The notes beneath the pieces were generated by a model. The model saw only the letters and a program-made list of their open reading frames with translations. It was not told the origin of the DNA and ran no database searches. A stretch of 64,000 nt of DNA from Topomyia yanbarensis (taxonomy: Eukaryota > Arthropoda > Insecta > Diptera > Culicidae), in NCBI RefSeq assembly GCF_030247195.1, contig NC_080671.1:69005412-69069411 (forward strand), given 5' to 3'. Positions 58,911-64,000 of this stretch are shown here, piece by piece. The position numbers were made by a program, and so were the translations under genes. Within the stretch, counting starts at the first letter, position 1, and every line of letters begins with the position of its first letter.

Positions 58911-59720
58911 GACAAATTTCACGCCAACTCGAACAAATGTTGGCAGCACCCTCTTAGATTTTTATGAAACTTTCTGTACATGAGAACTTTGTCACAAAAA
59001 GCCATACTTTGTTTTTCCAAAAACGATCTAGACTGTTTTTTAAAAAGGGTCAAACTTTTTTACCATTTTTTTCAAATGGCTATAGTCTAAAAATGACAAA
59101 TCCCACAAAAAATATTGCAGGAGTGATTTTCACAAAATTAGTTAATTTTTTGCATGAAAATATTGAAATTTTTTTTCATCGACTCCTACACTGAAAAACA
59201 TCGATTTTAAAAATTTAAGGTCGATTTACAAAAATAAACCATCTTTGATTTGGATAAAATTTTGTGCCAAGATAGGTAATTATGTTCCCTTTATACCGCC
59301 AAACATTCAAGTTGAGCACTTTCAAGGAAATAAGTTATTTGAAAAAAACTTTTTCTTGTCCAAACTGAATTTTGTTCAGTGTATTTTTATCGAAAACTAA
59401 GCCAATGAAACTCATAATCATCTCAGAATCCAATTTTCCAACTGCTAGCTACCTGATACATGCAAAAAGTATCAGTAACGAATTTCGTATAGCATCTTGG
59501 TCTGGATTGGAACGAGGCCGAAGGGATTCGTTTAACGGAGATCTGGTACTAGAACACTTAGCGCACGACCAGACAACATGTTTAATATCGCGATAACCGC
59601 TATCACAAGCGCAGACACCGTTCTCCACGACTCCAATACGCCGGAGACGGACCAAGGTTTTGTTGATGCCTTTGGGATTCCTGAACTTCCATCGCTCCAC
59701 GAAATTTGATAATTTTCGAG
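58911..59720 (-). mobile_element. 3' end of the non-LTR family, copy C
   Basis: On the minus strand: a C-terminal coding part (59700-59380) followed by a 3' UTR (to 58911). It matches 13275-13490 plus 15149-15515 on the plus strand, and 11219-11660. It is 5' truncated near 59720. Confidence 0.7.
59449..59700 (-). pseudogene. C-terminal ORF2 fragment, copy C
   Basis: The frame reads TLVRLRRIGVVENGVCACDS, then GYRDIKHVVWSCAKCSSTRS and LNESLRPRSNPDQDAIRN. C-x-C-x8-H-x4-C with the pattern GY-DI-HVVW-C is the C-terminal finger of a LOA/Jockey-type ORF2. The finger residues are intact. It continues into NSLLILFACIR, shared with copy B. RT and RNase H domains are absent from this copy. Confidence 0.65.
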
Positions 59721-61626
59721 CGTGCTCTGAGAAGAAATATTTATAAACTCGTTGAAGCTACTCGATCTTTCATAAATATCACCTTGTTATGCCTAAATGT
59801 CCATTTTCTCATTATCATTCTAATCCAATTGTCCAATCCTTCCCATTACCCGGAATGTAGCAGTGCGAAAGAACTTAAACTAAGATAATCTGCTATGATT
59901 TTTCAGATAAAGTACTCCCATGTTTTCTCCAGGAAATACAAATAGTGCTTTCCATGCTCCATCAAACAGAAAACTTCCTGTAACTGTAACGATGTGGGCA
60001 TGGTCGTTGATAGGTAAATATAAAACCATCAGTTTTGTGGGGAGAATGTTACTAGCACAGCCTCTTTTATGCTTGCTCTCACCACTACTGTCATAATAAT
60101 TAGCATTAAAGCGAAGCATAGCTGTCATCATATGACGAACGTTCCGTGTATTCCAATCACAGGACGAATCGAATGTACAACGTAGGCCCTAACCACCAGA
60201 CGAAACATCGTTTCTCTGACGATTCGTCAGTTAATCCTTCGACGGACCGGTACCAATAGTCGCGTTTTTCAGCTTTCATCAAGTTTTTCATTTGCATTTG
60301 TAGCGTCGCGTATAATGAGCAAAAACCGGGCGATCGGACGTTCAAAGTCCCTTTCATGTACAATTCTAAGTAATCTCTGCCCACCAGGGATGTGATGCAC
60401 CTCAGAGCAAATAATGAGAAGTATAAAAATGCTCTTTGCACTTTTCATGCGAACCACCGCTCTTCTCTTTCACAATAAACCTCTTCACTCCGATGTGTGT
60501 TGCTCCCATACGTGCATTCTATTCCATGGCTGCACATCTCAAAGAGTAGAGAAATAAAGAGTGAATCTTGGTCCCACACAAACATTTTAAAAACGTTCTT
60601 CCAATCAATCTTTATCTGAATTGTAGTTTGATTCGCCTTCCTATCTGTTTGCCAGTGAAGGGAGCAACAAAACTGGCTCTTCAAGGTGACTCTTTGTGTG
60701 AAATTTTGCAGCTCTTGGTTCACAGATCTTGCTCTTTTCAAGTTTCTCTTCGCGTTGTCGTTCTGCGCATCGCAGTGTTTTTGTGCTGCTCTATTTTTCA
60801 TCAGTGTATTTCGCTCTTTGTGCACATTGTGTGAGCAAATAACAAGTCTGCTGCCCACCACGAAGTAGAGTAGTAGAGACTGTTCACGGTTGTTCGTGTC
60901 CGGTACTCGTTTAACTTTTAATCGTAATGCAAATGCATTGTGTAAAACCTGGGGGAAAATGTAGGGACTGAAATATAGGAACACTTTGGGGTTTTTGATG
61001 TCCCATGTGGAAATTCCTGCTAGTTTCTAAGATTACCGAGACCAGGAAGCACTTAAATCGGTTTTATAACAGCACCCTTCAAGGGACACTCTCAGGCCTT
61101 TACGAGGTAGCTTAGGAGAAAAAAATGATTTTCCTCTTTCGGAAATTCATAGGCACATTAGAAGATGTTCCCACAATGGAATAGTCAGACTCTCGCTTTT
61201 TGGTGTACAAGGAATCGTAGAAATTATTCGTTGTCAGTGGCATAGCGCTCTTTTGCATTCCTTATCGGAGCGTTCCTTTACAGAATGTTTCATTTTGTCC
61301 CCACATAATTTCTTGAAGGTGCGACCCCCGTACTTCGTAATGAAGGACCCTGTTGGAGACTACATCATCAATCTCTACTTCCCGAGCGGGTACAAATACA
61401 AGATACTTCTTCGTACATGGCCAAGTGGCATTTAGTTAAATCTCACATACTTTATATGCGGGATATGTCGAGAGATCATGCGGAGTCTCTCCACAGTAGG
61501 AAAACTGTTCATGATTCTCTCCGCATTTTCCACAGTGTGCCTGGTTTCTACAATAAGTCTCTGTAGGCCCAATTGTTTGCAACGACGGCAGTTCATGCCT
61601 CGCGCACAAAAAAAAGCGAACAGCCC
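59721..61626. other. No recognisable feature
   Basis: The longest frame, 179 codons at 60445-60984 on the minus strand, overlaps open frames in other phases and has no domain I recognise. A real gene cannot be excluded but nothing supports one. Confidence 0.4.
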
Positions 61627-61631
61627 CGTCC

Positions 61632-62742
61632 CATAGTGTTTTAAAACTTTGTTTTCGTGCTCAAAATTAATAACGTCTAAACCGTTAACTTTAGAAGTAT
61701 AGTTTGTTCGGAGAAGTTGTTGCCCTTATGATTACGCATCCACTGAAGTATACCGTTCAGTGATTGATTCAGTTATAAGTGATATACGAAATTTATTTTC
61801 CGAATCAATTAAGATAGAGACTTTGTGTCTTCGGCAAAGTTGTAGCAAATGTCACTACAAAAGAAATTGCTGAAGACACTAGCTTTAATAGTTTACAAGT
61901 TAGGGAGCCTATTATATGGAAGATTCTTTAAAATTATTTTATTACTTTTTTAAACATTCTCTTATCTTCTTGAAATCTTCCACAAAGTTATTTGCGGTAT
62001 CGAAATACATATTTTTGCCAACATAGTTATTTGCTATCTGTTGAATTTAAAATTCCAACTTCCATGAAAAGATGAAGCTGCTTGTAGCAGTGCGCTTGAA
62101 TATTTCACTTTAAACCACTGCGATAGCATATTGTTTTGAACATAAGACTCGGGGAGAATCGCGTCGACTAACAATCGGGTCACTAAATGAAAGTAAAAAG
62201 CTAGTACTTTCAGTATGTTATGATGTTGTTTGCTCCTTTCTGCTCCTTAACGAGTTGTTTAAAGTGGAAGTTACCCCAAAAAATATCACAAAATTTGTAG
62301 AATCTATTCAAATTCAACAGATAGGGAGTAACTATGTTCGACAAAAATATGTGTTTCGATGCCGCAAATAACTTTGTGGAAGCTTCCAAGAAGGTAGGAG
62401 AATGTCTAAAAAAGTTATCATGAATAAACTAATTTTAAGGGGTCTTCCATATAATATGTTCCATAACATGTAAACTATTGGAGCTAGATATATGATGACT
62501 TTAGCGATTTCTTTTGTAGTAACCTATGCTACAACTTTGCCGAAGATACAAAGTTTCTATCTTAATTGGTTCGGAAAATAAATTTCGTAAATCACTTAAA
62601 GGTGAATTAATCACTGAACGATAAATTTCTGTGGATGCGCAATCATAAGGGCAATAACTTCTCCGAACAAACTATACTTCTAAAGCTAAGGGTGTAGACG
62701 CAATTAATTTTGAGCACGAAAACGAAGTTTTAAAACACTGTG
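61632..62742. mobile_element. Transib-like foldback element 3
   Basis: Left end CATAGTGTTTTAAAACTT, right end reversed CACAGTGTTTTAAAACTTCG. The arms match over about 500 bp each: GTTCGGAGAAGTT, TTAAGATAGAGACTTTGTGT and TTCCACAAAGTTATTTGCGG occur in both orientations. CGTCC lies on both sides (61627-61631 and 62743-62747), a 5-bp duplication. A second CACAGTGG starts at 62748, immediately after the right duplication. No transposase is present. Assignment to Transib rests on the heptamer-like ends and 5-bp CG-rich target. Confidence 0.75.
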
Positions 62743-62747
62743 CGTCC

Positions 62748-63455
62748 CACAGTGGCACGACGAGTGACAAAACCCCAAAAATCAATGTCTTGTAATTCTT
62801 TTGTAAATATTTATTTTATTTTTCTCTCAGTTTGAGTAAAGGTTACTCAAAATTTTACTATAATCGGATGAAAAATGAATTTTTAACATGTCCTTGAAGC
62901 AATTCAATTCATTAGAATTGTTAGAATTTCAAATGGCGATATCTCAAGAACTACACAGCCGATTGGAGCAATTTTTAGTTCATTGAAAAGAAGAATGATT
63001 ATGCTAAACTAGAGATGTGAGATTTTTGTGCAAAACTGATTTACGTTTGTTCTGCATAAAAAACCCAATTGAAAAATTTCATATCATATCAGTAATTTAT
63101 CTTTATACGTCTTCCAATTTTTGAGATGGTCTCCCATGGGTCACTTGTCATGAATCTGACTCAAAATTTAGTGTAGTTTCCAGATATATAGGGCTCATCT
63201 TGCGCATTTTTGCACCGACATTGGTATATCTATGTTTTTGAAAATACCCATATGGAGACGCCCTGTAGCTCATAAATCTCCTTACAAATTGGTTGCCTAA
63301 ACAACTTCTTATTACTGAAAAATTAGTGATTTTTACTAGTTTTGTCAACCATTTCTGCTACCCGATGGATTGGCTGCTATGATTAATGTTCATATTAACC
63401 CTTTAACGACCAACGCATTCAAATGGGTTTACATAAAAGTAGTCGAAAAAATGAA
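62748..63455. other. No recognisable gene; possible start of another element
   Basis: Begins CACAGTGGCACGACG, which could be the end of an older element of the same type. The rest is AT-rich with no recognised feature. Confidence 0.35.
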
Positions 63456-63902
63456 ATATGGCTCATTCCACGCGAAGTGATCAAAAAAGATGCAAACTTG
63501 AAATCAACCTTAAACGGATTTGAACAAAATGTGGAGGAATTGTTCATCTACGGCCAATATATAAAAACCCAAATTTTTGTGTCAATTGAACCAGCTCCCG
63601 TTTCGGCAAATTGCCAAAACCTTTGATTTTCTTTTGATCATATCTCCGGTTCTGTTTACTCTAGAATCAAACAGCAAGATGGCGCTTGAAGAAAATTGTT
63701 CAAGGAGTCTAGAAAAAATATTAATTTTTGGTGGCAGTGCTGCCAACTATGCGATTTTTTCATTTAAATATTAAAAGTTAAATTTTCTCTATACATATAT
63801 TTTAATTTTGAAAATTGTAATGCCATCGTATTCCTCAGACATTTTTACATAAAAAACACTTCTGATCTCAATATAATACTAGCGCATCCTGATATATACC
63901 AT
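63456..63902 (-). repeat. Interspersed repeat, copy 2
   Basis: Inverted relative of 26401-26863, with GATCATATCTCCGGTTCTGT and GGCCAATATATAAAAACCCA in the same order when reversed. Compared with copy 1 it lacks about 20 bp of the G/C-rich stretch (CGGGGGGTGCTCCCATGACC). Open frames in it differ between copies and are not coding. Confidence 0.7.
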
Positions 63903-64000
63903 TTTGAACGGAAAAACTCGCATTTTCTCATATAAAAATCCATTTTTATTGGCCAAAGTTGAGAAAATCTTCAAATGGTCATAAAAATCGACCCTGATCT

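Noticed and set aside
60445..60984. 179-codon minus-strand frame as a possible host gene
   Set aside because: No domain, no splice-site logic, and overlapping open frames on the other strand. Composition is unremarkable.

Overview
The window looks like non-genic DNA from a large, repeat-rich insect genome. The best fit is a culicine mosquito, probably Aedes. The reasons are an AT-rich background, relics of R1-, LOA/I- and Jockey-type non-LTR retrotransposons, tRNA-derived SINEs of the Feilai type, mariner relics, MITEs with TA, TTAA, 7-bp and 8-bp target duplications, long foldback elements and many microsatellites. The species is inferred from this element set, not proved. I found no host exon I could defend and no intact protein-coding gene. 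Almost every long reading frame is a decayed transposon frame or low-complexity sequence.

Layout. 1-2.2 kb: a tandem-repeat element (95-bp units in an A-A-B higher-order pattern, then a 63/86-bp block), with a shorter relative at 44.1-44.9 kb. 2.9-4.9 kb: a perfect 269-bp inverted duplication whose second copy lies between two long (TA)n tracts. 6.45-9.99 kb: a dead LOA/I-type retrotransposon (+). 10.36-11.07 kb: a DNA transposon with 7-bp target duplications, with a second copy at 27.44-28.65 kb. 11.2-15.5 kb: 3' ends of another non-LTR family, one copy split by a 1.65-kb TA-type element that itself holds a MITE and a SINE. 15.8-16.3 kb: a mariner relic. 20.4-27.4 kb: Jockey-like fragments, a TA element, a retroposon with a G-rich insertion, and a TTAA MITE. 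28.9-30.9 kb: a TIR element with degenerate tandem repeats. 32.8-37.3 kb: an R1-clade retrotransposon (-), decayed and internally deleted. 39.3-39.8 kb: a 534-bp near-perfect palindrome. 40.3 kb: a second SINE. 41.3-43.9, 52.0-53.4 and 61.6-62.7 kb: long foldback elements. Two of these have CACAGTG/CATAGTG ends and 5-bp GC-rich target duplications, the signature of Transib/RAG-type transposons. 46.4-48.3 kb: an element with GCGGTGCGG ends. 58.9-59.7 kb: a third copy of the 11-15 kb retrotransposon 3' end.

No genes act together here. The interest lies in the insertion history: several nests are three deep, and for two insertions the unoccupied target sequence is present elsewhere in the window. 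The most notable observations are the Transib-like foldbacks (one with two heptamers back to back across a 5-bp spacer), the large palindrome, the 24-bp target duplication around a 975-bp retroposon, and a perfect hairpin at the 5' end of the R1 element.
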